DNA of 43,098 bases, from positions 1 to 43,098 of the forward strand of contig CXTY01000038.1 in the NCBI GenBank assembly GCA_001404055.1, in the 5' to 3' direction. Positions 24,001-26,106 of the stretch are shown piece by piece. A model generated the notes under the pieces. It saw only the letters and a list, made by a program, of their open reading frames with translations, did not search any database and was not told the origin of the DNA. Position numbers and translations under genes: made by a program. Every line of letters starts with the position of its first letter. The stretch's first letter is position 1. This DNA is from Roseibium album. GTDB lineage: Bacteria; Pseudomonadota; Alphaproteobacteria; Rhizobiales; Stappiaceae.

Positions 24001-25610
24001 TGTTGGCGGTGAATGGCACTACGGTGACCCTCTTGGTCAACAACAAGGATTTCCTGATCCACACCTTCGAGGCACGGGTTGATCCGGACGGCTACACCTA
24101 CGCGCTCAACACCGGAATGGTCGGGATCGGTGCCGAGAATTCAAAGGCACGGATCGACAACGTCAAGGTGCAGGTGCTTCCACCCGAGACCACCTATGAA
24201 GAAACCGCCACTTTCGATGATGATGCCGGACTGTTTGGCAATTATGTCCTCGGCAATTGGCAGGTCGGATCGGGTAAATTTACAGGCACTGCCGGTGCGG
24301 ACGGATTTGCGCTGGCAACGACGCCGCTCAATATCGGCGCCAACTACGTGCTGGAATTGGAGGCCGCTCTGAAGACGGGAGGCATCGGCGGCTTTGTCTT
24401 CGACAACTATGACAACGAGAACTTCAAGTTTGCCGGTATCGACACAGCCAACAAGCGGATTATTGTTGGTCACTATACAGTTGCTGGCGGCTGGGTGATT
24501 GATGCGGCGTTCGACAAGAACCTCAAGAGCAATCAGACATACGACCTTAAGGTGACACTCGCCGGTATGACGGTAAGTGTTCAGCTCAATGGGCAATTCA
24601 TCCTGAGCCATGCCTACAACGCAGTGGTCGTCGACGGCGATTTCGGACTGATGTCCAGGGATGGCACGACATCCTTCAACGAAGCTACGCTCTCCACAAG
24701 CGATCCTGCCTATGGAACGCCGGTCGAGGCCATGCGAGCAGCAGGCGCAGCCAAGGGGGCGAAGGATCTCGACAGCCTGGATGCCGCGCAATTGGCGGCC
24801 GTGGTTGCCGCGGCGAAAAGCCGGTGGGTCGAGAGTGGTCTGCTCGATGCAGGGCAATTGGCTCTGCTTCAAGACACCGACTTTACGATCGCAGATCTGG
24901 CAGGAATAAGGCTCGCAGAAACTGATGGCGAGACGATTACTCTCGACCTCGACGGTGCGGGACATGGTTGGTTCATCGATGAGACGCCTCTTGTCGATGA
25001 AGAGTTCCTGGTCAGGAACGGAGTCCTGACGGCTCGTGCCGGAACGGATGCTGCTGGTCGAATGGATCTTCTGACCGTTGTCACCCATGAGTTAGGGCAT
25101 GTTCTGGGTCTTGAACACGACAAGGATCCTGCCGTTGCTGCGGTCATGGACGAGCAGCTTGAGCCCGGCATCAGGTTGCCACTCGCGGATGCTGAACCTG
25201 TTGCGGCAACTGCGAACGAACCGAAGAGAGCCAATCGTTCAATCGAGCAGTCGGATGTTATCTTTGGCACAACCGGGCCAACGCATCCCAGCCCGGCCGA
25301 CGTGATCTCTCTCATCCGAAGCGGCGACATTTTCATCAACTATCTTGACGAGAATGACGGGGATCCTTTCGAACGGGTCGGCAGCAGCTACGTTTACGAT
25401 GTGGAAAGCGGCAGCTTCGTTGAAGTCGAAGATGGCAAGAAACGGTCTTCCAGCTCGCCAGCTTTCCTTCACGAATTGTTCGATGAGAACGGAATGCTGT
25501 TCGCATACACGGATCGTTACGGTGGCCTTTGGATTGTTGATGGCCAGTCGGAACTGCCGGGCGAGCAACACTCAGGCGATTTGGACGATTGGATTTACCA
25601 ACAGGGATAG
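1..25610 (+). CDS. Giant repetitive secreted/surface protein, RTX-like, with C-terminal metzincin motif (5' partial)
   Basis: The frame is open from the first in-frame codon (base 3) to TAG at 25608-25610, so at least 8,535 residues lie in the window and the true start is upstream. Residue numbers here count from the GTG at 60, which is not the start. Order of parts: super-repeats of beta-solenoid-like sequence with W-ending modules (to about base 5300), more solenoid to about 11400, a non-repetitive middle with two GATSGAT-type domains, 127-residue tandem repeats (17643-18785), Gly/Asp RTX-like repeats (20790-23220), two LamG-like domains (about 23640-24700), then HELGHVLGLEHD at residues 8343-8354, the metzincin zinc site, with a possible Met-turn Met at 8363. 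About 150 residues follow. I saw a single cysteine (near residue 6190). Known for such families: calcium-binding extracellular adhesins or S-layer-like proteins. Function here is inferred. The N-terminal export signal is outside the window. Confidence 0.95.
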   Translation, partial: GVKGHSDIASLSSTSNLGGVDLIQDALSNLDKDYDFTTASGEVVVGLPNYDHSSSETSATVTTGKIVKVEYGYYDAISDDHNTTDSGADSATVVLGDVVRIGDGYGTADHDTNDTADVTKGDVVLVLEDGANFGKRFVFVNNTDLSNADLSLQNFSATANWKEIGGTVGSAYKRVVSGGTLDLTLQDYNDAALWQEITGEEGSVYQYLGGSSLSSADLGTQNYENTSIWQQRGASDSTKVRIGSDYVTEDHDTGETTAVAIGEVVLIVGIISGTGGTGSDGELYKYVGASPLASTALNTIDYSDTNSWAKISGDAGDVYRYEGGSAVATDLGLVDYEGSSSWVKVTESTADYIPNIGNVTGSDSVAIGGLVIRNDVRSDVDAAIDNTDVAAGGNVSVSALSNAQIEAQILSVASSSGGSAFGTGTSLAVNATIATNLVQSSTKAEITDSEIGDDTTGIGGDVSVSAKNQSGIDASILSSTSTGDTGVGVTLAFNTIGWQSQNVLFNLVDALVGDTLIGTEDPAEVIASIADTTVDATGDVLVNADNEVGLNATVSNAATSEASALFGATGLSASAVLASNKVSTETRATIEDSDGSATTDVDAGGHIGVEANDTVGVYSNTKIVSSSTTTNDGGTSVLQETINDFLNADHTTSNTAVTLAFGDRVRLDDGYAVADFDTDADAFQTTNIESPDTGNFVEVLEGYLDNEHDTTQSGVQTVTAGEVVLVKAGSTYGTAGDLYKYVNTTDLDLSGAGDNLGNTDYTDTSDWAKIGGSEGAIYKLIGSGGVPIDLAATDYSDGVKWVEVAGNAGSVYEFLGNDGINPGTGSAGTTELGRTIFTDLDYWKEVQETQIIPQGLNVTGSDSIAIGGIVVVNDVRADVVANVKDATLATTDGDVTVKAVENATINATVDSTASSSGGSAYGTGTSLAVNGTIATNLILSSAKAFIQDSSVTAADADSGDSDNFGNVTVEAANTSTLDATNLSNTSSGDTAIGINLAFNSVGWKPTNILFNAIDAIVGTPLLSNQRPAAVEAFIQNSTVNAEAMIDVIGRNQASIIANISNETTSAASALFGATGMAIGAIVSSNKVSSLTSAYIGDANYTSSDRRVWLETGDRVEHSGTIYEYSGSDGSVDLSSVSYGSGDWATTVALASAIVNNIDAGAGLNVIADDNPSITADNLLKALSTTTNDGGASLAAGYIEAAVNEYQYSTKSGLRKVQEGELVYLASDYDTHDHDTTDTTSVAVDDVVKVIGDISGSGGDGEAGKIYKYVGDSALASTALNTIDFTTDDWVLLSGAVYAYQNASSTSVNLGSVDYEGSTAWERVDPLDLLGWVPDQLNLNVSSSEATAIGGLIVLNDVRGDADSFIHNADVDVAGQVKVEVKERARIDATNESVAQADGGSAFVGGTSVAVNAVIVTNVVLTSANAFISASEIDTTASGDVVVMATNTSVINALTDSQTTVYGGGTSVSVGVTAAFNTIGIEATNFLFNIANIFADTPLNSQDPAETRAYIEKSDIDAAGAITVKATSNAEIEAEVENAALTTSFSVAGTTAVSVGAILALNKLSTDVKAFVDNTSAASNDVIARAGDITIQADDTSIIDTEVAVSAMSFSASVSDSTAVSIGLAVARNEIHNDLGAYIKNVGTVDAKAGSVIVTTDADATIDATSSATSVAVSLAIGSSTTFGGGAAVAINSIQGGSEAHITGSNVFTRGTAPVGFEHTSNDGEVEVANNDRVRLDSDYDGTSGTPGAVYKRTGAGTFDLSNQDYEGSGWNEVSDEGNVVVEADNSSTISAQIDSKSVAASGGVGNAVAGSLGISVAQNFIGFSGTQTPDANGQLDPTTFGGTRANSVVATHAFIKDTDVEADGSIDVSAMSTATIVATVTAVSAALGVSASNAVGLTGAGTYTENRIGTSVKAYIEGDGPSGAPAGIKTKGGLISIRAEDVSRISAGALAASLGVSLGASNAVSLSIGLSLAFNEVRGDIAAYMEDVSSVVSAGDITIDSHSMPGNVDAATYSSSGTKTLSKGDTVKLGEFYSNGGQGGRVYKYRGYVADYSVNDDGSVNADFDADGTDGGSANEREEDAILLHTGNTVEYTDGNIYRYTGDEAEIYLGNINFATHGQWTLFNGDLRNLGQQDYSDTKLWELADGTISARAAAASVSAAFGATAGVGISGAGAISTNTVNLRTNAFIEGSTVTSALDVALSASNQSIITAQVGAASVAIAAGGTAGVGASIGFAVVTNQIGWIGNSKSDSDGAFSQVQAYINDSSLSGIDDLSLSATAEGKIDSLALAGSVALAAGGTAGVGLSGAGVSAQNKIATDVKAFIDDDATGSTDSISADSVSLVTTDSASIFANAAAISIGGALGGTVGVALSVGITLAENHISNNVEASISNISNVTATTGDIVISASEMATITSLAAAASVSIAGGGVAGVAVSGAGAVARNIILTKTNAYADGTALTATVGNVDLDATSTSVIRATVISASAAVGVGGTAGVGASVGLSLARNFIGWDPTAATGETGNTGQSLTSLTTGNKIKVIGGARDGEIYEYIGDNITRYNVNHSSGLLVTAGQLVNVPANHAGDGAGGIYRAIGSKTLAASEDYTGSNWEFVGTNEIDFGDNELWRMVLPQDASEVQAYILDSDVTAGGALTLDAIGSETILATTVAGSAAVAGGGVAGVALAGAGVGAENRMRNFVKAYIDGDGSSNQITADSITINAMDVSVIDTTAAAVAVSAAVGGIAGVAVSIGISISFNEIENEVDAYIRDIDVTTTGGDISITADSNSTITGTVAAASLAASGGFVGVSIAGAGAVAKNVINGQTRAYIENSDISSASDVIIAGIGRSDISANVISAAASVAGGAVGVGVSIGASFATNLIGEAAGDSQVLAYINTSEVDAADGISVTATSNDIIDADIAAISVALAGGAVAAAAAGSGATATNTIRTRTKAYITNSVGSGIDAGQVEFGNVVPNSVVADSIVPITVDYDSSETATLVANDIVEVSPFEIYQLTGTPPTETDLSAINYGDTGVWTQLTNTQVDTGDWVRLLSGEVYERTGSNSPFVLSAVDFTAGGWSQISTTAVTKGDRVELSTGEVYQYTGANANLVLPLETFTVPNGWAPVSTSGLGDILVKAWNTSDIDSWVGAASVAGSVGLVGGSISIAISLSDNTIDNDIEAYIDNADVTADDVTIVADDDSEVDAHSEAAAVAASVSLGFTVAGSGAATQVTGTNSVKAYVDGTGLDDDFVLSGDLNVTATSTPDYFGDTGVASVSVGLLSLAASGGVTVVSVQPDVEAYVRDVEVSADEIDVDAIGQIRALGNSWGMSVSTGISMGVNKTTVTTDADVDAYLGGTGLYNVRAIQINATAEDNPNVGGYTGEAKSTASSGGLLIGTSSTEADAFNYNTVTARIESGANVNASGTVNVTATNQVTQRAEANATAGGLIGVGEASSSAVSNNLTRAIVSSTNFDADRLNVTADADVLNFADTTAGSGGLVALAGAAPVTSTTANTEALIGANADVDLTGANGRLTMAATHLARPDSLVQTDSFGLIGGSGAAALNTITSNVLTRIGADADVDAENITLDALNKLDKPAPTDTNIDGDAGGLASAAGAVSTTIVNFSTIVEFDERSSTNVTEANGEFLVNAFTDLKAVDEIALFSAGAIGAAGAFVTFEANNVLAQILIDTDATVSSKGDIEMEVNGATDIFMHSLSETYGAATVAIGTAFIDVTPINRIDVMDNGTGATTRVLAEGDLYLSVGTDKNQSLGSHRLEARVDNFAGSVIPIDDLETRALYLATNTIHVHAGAEVESYQNIDLTADQIGFATVIGEAKAVNWASEVGDAIDSALGGNNETFGPGEGLADAYATVINDGLVKTGAQRVKTLDITAANGNNVTATSTGGLTYSTSIEDVETTLEIALNSALTNLARYKISDPAFYDASTNPNSWVNPELVAFYEAEIASLEAQMLADGLARYVSQLDYDGQTANFAPSSGPSYTSGDILTGATSGATATILAVDDSGSSGTLTIAVLSGTFQNNETITASGAGSALVKNTIYDTVVEPYTVQALTVTVDPATAQAGRVWINADQMGGSGTYDAPKDASITITNRTEAFLVISGLEIPEYNGGVFFNTLTNEVTKQSVIDGAGSTPDSPKSPDNPIYDENLANVLKDNDHPVDSVPAVSVITPNLTFTAATLATGTGADPLIHVENLFNVTSLTPTPPWPNITIAGPVLNLGGTVEIWNNKDSSISRGNIILDAEVNAKTPDIRAGGQGGVFIELLGEGSVYNIAGEPYSNWKVPGLTGTTGTSAAYPGVTSAFLNTPPDEPAGPNTLTGARITIEASFININGVIQSGVASYNLVLGDTVRDQILVARGGSDTLVDLTTGNSDFLVQYDRLKDQVIINELAPSGGYVDLTGNIMNTRNGEIRVFGGYPDIDIDNNMDFSASGDDIELVIRRIDASQRGEGTIIIKDNAKTGSGPSAPQHFTIYTVQADGTITIQEYGQADQTGITFASTQTTTSSVQYNPQTGWRYGWAVGQSTITERIEEWTLSDWLGIDALSADSYPPDSVDIRQLEAQLVADSNYFFLDATITDPYTNSQQTVTDYSSRTRTGYDSWSTWYGTNYYYYQYTTVTGATTVDTHTIEADRPIDIRFLGFSEASILIDGGSANVIVEEQIRNWSGDTTIRTLGTISTVSSAGGATGLIGGRTISLDAGGAIGSEANPVRVDLAKAVVETVNTFDVLRPKHLQSEVSGLRLDAVSTNGDIFLEEFLGDMVVGTITAGTGGDVSLLSHTSILHPSSGSNLLVSGAMIRMEALAGDIGTPGTPININTGSTLNDTLSAYTYSTKGIHVNETAGDLYVHEILAGGDVSVAVASGDLLDGNSTSVEDTRAIEVLRDTVWSDLNLVGSDALAKRQETKDTLINAKTGQYQTYWTWRTQQVDLGVNPLVFRSGSGVFDSNALLELSADEIAYYDAFFHQQLIDESFVGDANAEVAARVLTLRTARTEQYRDLDGTYGLLPVGTLDYDGQTAEFTVGDTLTGATSGATAVIVSISDSADTGTLSIIMTSTDAFQDGELLTDDSGGSADADGVLSATVNTAIDVYYENYRVPLTALEVAAIDASIKEWSEEELINGIGIGILKKVTDTNLDIEDPNIVGVNVTLNVSGAIGKSDGQVHIPIVANTTLTPAQQVILGAAERDDVFYLTTDRVEIDVNFNASTDTITRLTGTWDTNQFKVGMLIQVEGTTANATEEGPFYRILTVSGATITIDTTKTPLIATEFDQAVAISGVVLDPRGVTSEVTVDITGGNTLTKTGGSGDFSEFRAGMKILLKGDPANENDSISLYEIASATANSMTLVGTPLTNDTGLDLIVDEFVELAGVQVQLREDFDIRATGVLDAIAGDRSFIGSEQDVLLDEVNVTGALRIKTSGSILNNLGAGFTNIVSGDLLLEAGTGSIGTMAGADHRIYIDLAPGATLTARAAGDIVLTEKNGDMNIVNMFSQNGDIDLHAVTGSILDFLDEDFVNLEADDIRLLAGGAIGAAGNALDIEARGDGSALGEGLLTATAASDIVITETFGDMNVRNVYSSGGDVTLKAAVSILDAVDLADPTDPTSTEGSFSGGRLNTDVLGNNINLEAVLGFIGAAGNELDIDSRRGTGGELVSQSAQNTYIIETTGDLYIEQVGTGASLITAFITATGGGIFNGASTGVSNVTGGRAFLIANQNIGTSSKHLFTRIGVIQSISINGSTYVTNDGALEVDDINGSGTGQSSGGEIIVEASSPVVVAADQIAVLGVTINASEDPTDDFDTITVKAGVTVESTSSSVTLNAGDHIVIEGTALVRGATDVNLNADVADNDAGGGDITVNASATVAATSGDVSINSENDGNTILLAGLIGAGDEVFVTTGDGVDILTVAATGSITALNLLKIDTEEGGDTLLVEDGGTLTSSGVAATADIEIWTGGGVDDVDIIGSTAVTAGDSVVINLEGDGDSLDIIGTVSATRNDVTIDSAGGVDTITISGSVNAGDDVDVMTGGGGDSLTVASTGSVSAVDLLKIDTEEGGDTLLVEDGGTLTSSGVTANADIEIWTGGGVDDVDIIGNTAVTAGDSVVINLEGDGDSLDIIGTVSATRNDVTIDSAAGVDTISITGSVNAGDDVVVMTGDSGDSLTVASTGTVSAVDLLKIDTEEGTDTLLIEAGGQLVSSGSSAASDIEILTGGGIDDVDINCSLLAISGDDISISLEDGNDLLDITGTVTANDTFTISGGNDDDTITLLGASVSAVTITIDGDAGEDDITVQDMALFTGAATIFGGTDDDNIQIYNLITQNSGDSLLIDGEDGADDVLIDLTDPATVTPPGTEYLIQVFDSGTSGTPDTLTIDATELADNILMRAADDVVSGGVAFVAALHNDPSTAVERIDYDKAIEDLFVNLKGGADALTLDDNWAETVIDGGTGEDNFQVGQIFKTARDATAGLLPKDVMETVQTTRGFLTNGVSFETTINAGDDNDTITVFRNTAILNLNGEDGDDLFVIRSFAEEGSFDSKVDSGGDNDTVEYVANAALEVVGGGGTDTLRIIGTEFSDKYVVTDVSIKGTGRTIGYAGIEILEVDGAEGDDEFYVFSTLSTVTTTLFGGLGNDLFSIAGDAASVVAANDAVVAAQEGPHDVSGIAGALIIDGAAGAGSTGGLGNPVMLPGEINVAPSVGTIVAYSGTGAGGAIDSMTVTTADLLNFIGSDPNLSVLGDLVERTLEITTGPGVSRFWKINAVTDVGSGQTQLTLQNPGQPAAEWGLPVAGDGYGVTGLSINFFVDETASVDTALIFNDASIDAETGFLSDTQITGMGMGPGITYASLESMEIMLGSGVDTFTVSDTADGMITAVHGGGGGDFITVLDRGGLDSRGLDAPLVIFGDTSQSGERYTDDYTSVKLGFAYSFATQGNDTLDASASAKSVVLYGGGGDDILKGGSDGDQLAGGSGNDDIFGGGGGDHIYGDGGLTAYGTTTDFKLKFEDRILTFVTVDTSTHTSRDTLTVGVDEIEGNADTDFILGDHGIITQVAGTARIVSTANVTKIETAVPTDGDDDIIDGGTESDFIFGGNGADTISGGTGNDLIFGDHGKVEEDDGGVITAADMPNTVGNIVFVALNTIGDSFGGDDWIEGEEGEDIILGQQGSDTIFGGADNDDILGGHNVAGGYDDGDFLDGGAGVDAIAGDNATILRTITISMANARYRMLSGSTIYGETVGVNDGDALVDSTAQNDPTGVQQRVIELYDHNADIADNSGELFGDDYIAGGFDDDTIFGQLGDDTIQGDGSIDRDNDGVADAAAAETDKAPVSASRDATTNVLTVVASDENAADGDDYIEGNGGSDLIFGNLGQDDIIGGSSALFGLDIGNEDPGIDPSSSTHERPDDADIIFGGAGTDIGRNDAGDGSHTNDSDMILGDNGNIFRLVGAGGGLLSFNYGDHEDYNGEKITPRAADLLDYTEGGKVYDPAALDDQGAADEIHGESGDDFIYGMAGNDVLFGDAQDDDIIGGTGHDWISGGSGQDGVLGDDGRIYTSRNGDAEPLYGIAALTAGELDLEISTPGNIQQETINRNLELKKSVNLTPFYLTMDEDPLADPADSEADDIIYGGLGRDFLHGGGGDDAISGAESLSIAAALVSDGIGGSQVVLTGYDNPVNLGDMLWYEGLRASEFAVYDEYAPMRAITLELDAITYSFFTSFDAGDGLGNDGDDALFGDTGNDWIVGGTGQDHFYGGYGNDLLNADDDLTTSSGENDLPDTDPTYEDRAYGGAGRDVLIANTGGDRLIDWVGEFNSYLVPFAPFGPSTISRAPQPQIADFLYDQSFSDGVDMTRSMDTIGAADRNGEPFGELGLVAQKDPDWRDQTGAPDDPQPGNIPGGARDVLRSASFSSGTAEGFAADSGTWSVTRGTLEVAPENLGEDAVSVFHVDHYLPLYYEVTAIINGGKPTGGLKSNAYLIFDYQAPDDFKFAGINVSNDKLVIGHRNADGWFVDVQNNSRLKPGTNHTVLLAVNGTTVTLLVNNKDFLIHTFEARVDPDGYTYALNTGMVGIGAENSKARIDNVKVQVLPPETTYEETATFDDDAGLFGNYVLGNWQVGSGKFTGTAGADGFALATTPLNIGANYVLELEAALKTGGIGGFVFDNYDNENFKFAGIDTANKRIIVGHYTVAGGWVIDAAFDKNLKSNQTYDLKVTLAGMTVSVQLNGQFILSHAYNAVVVDGDFGLMSRDGTTSFNEATLSTSDPAYGTPVEAMRAAGAAKGAKDLDSLDAAQLAAVVAAAKSRWVESGLLDAGQLALLQDTDFTIADLAGIRLAETDGETITLDLDGAGHGWFIDETPLVDEEFLVRNGVLTARAGTDAAGRMDLLTVVTHELGHVLGLEHDKDPAVAAVMDEQLEPGIRLPLADAEPVAATANEPKRANRSIEQSDVIFGTTGPTHPSPADVISLIRSGDIFINYLDENDGDPFERVGSSYVYDVESGSFVEVEDGKKRSSSSPAFLHELFDENGMLFAYTDRYGGLWIVDGQSELPGEQHSGDLDDWIYQQG
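60..9370 (+). repeat. Dispersed W-ending modules (about 35-45 residues) inserted in the solenoid
   Basis: A module with the consensus GxVYxYxG...L...DYxxTxxW recurs in clusters at about 60-1065, 1900-2560, 3280-3460, 3600-3980, 5130-5330, 6040-6440, 7560-7880 and 8900-9370. It is often preceded by a segment with a DHDTxDT core followed by GDVVxV. The clusters sit between solenoid segments with the alternating Ala/Ser/Gly pattern (AVAxNxIxxxVxAYI). The spacing of Tyr, Gly and Trp recalls small chitin/carbohydrate-binding modules, but that is only a resemblance; I cannot assign the fold. Confidence 0.7.
1074..5330 (+). repeat. Three long super-repeats (about 480-500 residues each) in the giant gene
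   Basis: The marker NVTGSDS(V/I)AIGG occurs at base 1074 and 2571, and a diverged form (NVSSSEATAIGG) at 4017, giving periods of 1497 and 1446 bases. Inside each unit a second marker of the type LAFN(T/S)(I/V)GW..N.LFN recurs at about 1470, 2985 and 4425. The first two units also share a nearly identical DNA stretch reading SSSGGSA (about 1240 and 2740). This shows tandem duplication of a unit containing both solenoid and W-module sequence; unit 3 is more diverged and the pattern decays after about 5300. Confidence 0.85.
17643..18785 (+). repeat. Three 381-base (127-residue) tandem repeats
   Basis: Units begin at 17643, 18024 and 18405, each with an A-G-D-(D/E)-V start, and the marker LLKIDTEEG recurs at 17730, 18111 and 18492, exactly 381 bases apart. 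Units 1 and 2 are nearly identical at DNA level, mostly differing at third positions, which points to recent duplication or gene conversion; unit 3 diverges after about 18620. The residues are Asp/Gly/Thr-rich and alternate in a solenoid-like way. The only cysteine I noticed in the giant protein (TGC at 18627) lies in unit 3. Confidence 0.92.
20790..23220 (+). repeat. RTX-like Gly/Asp nonapeptide block
   Basis: Repeated GGxGxDxhx-type nonapeptides occur from about 20790 (for example GGSGNDDIFGGGGGDH) to about 23220 (GGTGQDHFYGGYGND), in short clusters separated by 50-150 residue non-repetitive spacers. Such repeats form calcium-bound parallel beta-rolls in secreted proteins; folding outside the cell on calcium binding is the known role in RTX proteins. 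The spacers are longer than in classic RTX toxins. Confidence 0.85.
23640..24700 (+). other. Two tandem LamG/concanavalin-like domains in the giant protein
   Basis: Two homologous stretches of about 180 residues share the core (D/N)FKFAGI(N/D)..N..(I/L)(I/V)(V/I)GH followed by a Trp and V.(V/L).(V/L)NG. The first spans roughly 23640-24175 and the second roughly 24200-24700. Their beta-sandwich pattern fits LamG/concanavalin A-like carbohydrate or ligand-binding domains. They sit directly before the protease-like module, so they may position a substrate or anchor the protein; that is inference. Confidence 0.65.
24950..25200 (+). other. Metzincin-type zinc protease motif in the giant protein
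   Basis: The motif HELGHVLGLEHD (bases 25086-25121) has the three zinc-ligand histidines and the catalytic glutamate of metzincins (HExxHxxGxxH), with the aspartate that often follows. A Met ten residues after the third His (25146) fits the Met-turn. The preceding stretch (GHGWFIDETP and AAGRMDLLTVV) matches what I recall from C-termini of other giant bacterial repeat proteins. The domain is short for a full matrixin; activity is not proven. Self-processing or host/matrix cleavage are both possible. Confidence 0.75.
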
Positions 25611-25773
25611 GAGATTTTTCAAGATTTCAAGGACTGACATATTTGGAGGCAAAACCCTAAGGACTGTGCGTTTACGCTTTTGGGCGATTCAGGTGGGAAT
25701 GCTGTCCGGCGTAACGTAAAGTTATTTCTAGGGAAATCATTCGATTGAACAGGATAATTTCGAGTAACACTGC
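25611..25773. other. Gap between the giant gene and the export/maturation operon
   Basis: This 163-base gap is AT-richer than the flanks. It contains no convincing hairpin terminator and no clear -35/-10 pair that I can defend, so read-through from the giant gene or a promoter close to 25740 are both possible. A GGAGG at about 25645 has no fitting start codon at normal distance. Confidence 0.5.
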
Positions 25774-26106
25774 ATGGTTGATAAGAGAGAAGAAGCTCCC
25801 GAGGGGCAGGGAACCGACGCTGGCGTGCGTCAAGGCAAGCGGCGCTCAACAGTTGAATGGAATGACGAACGCATGCAAACGAGTTTTGCTGATGTCGTCA
25901 ACATTCAGGGAACGAAAGAACAGGTAGAGCTGTTTTTTGGAACCAATCGCAGCTGGAACGTTAGTTCCAACGGCCCGGTTCAGGTCGATTTGACCAACCG
26001 AATGATCCTGACGCCACATGCTGCCAAACGCATGTCGAAAATCCTGGTTGGCGTTTTGCGGGAATATGAGGCGCGCCACGGTATCTTGAAGGTGGACGAG
26101 GAGTGA
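25774..26106 (+). CDS. DUF3467 family protein
   Basis: A 110-residue soluble protein without signal peptide or membrane segment. From about residue 35 it follows the DUF3467 pattern: a strand region with ADVVNIQGTKEQVELFFG, then NRMILTPHAAKRMSKIL and a final helix ending YEARHG. The first 30 residues are charged and look disordered. DUF3467 proteins are small and of unknown biochemical role. It opens the operon: its TGA overlaps the GTG start of the GAF-HlyD gene by four bases (GTGA), so translation is coupled. A strong ribosome site is not visible before the ATG. A regulatory or chaperone role for the secretion apparatus is possible but is guesswork. Confidence 0.85.
   Translation: MVDKREEAPEGQGTDAGVRQGKRRSTVEWNDERMQTSFADVVNIQGTKEQVELFFGTNRSWNVSSNGPVQVDLTNRMILTPHAAKRMSKILVGVLREYEARHGILKVDEE

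Noticed and set aside
25665..25718. 17-codon peptide in the gap after the giant gene as a possible modified peptide precursor
   Set aside because: The GTG start is too far from the GGAGG and the peptide has no leader/core look.
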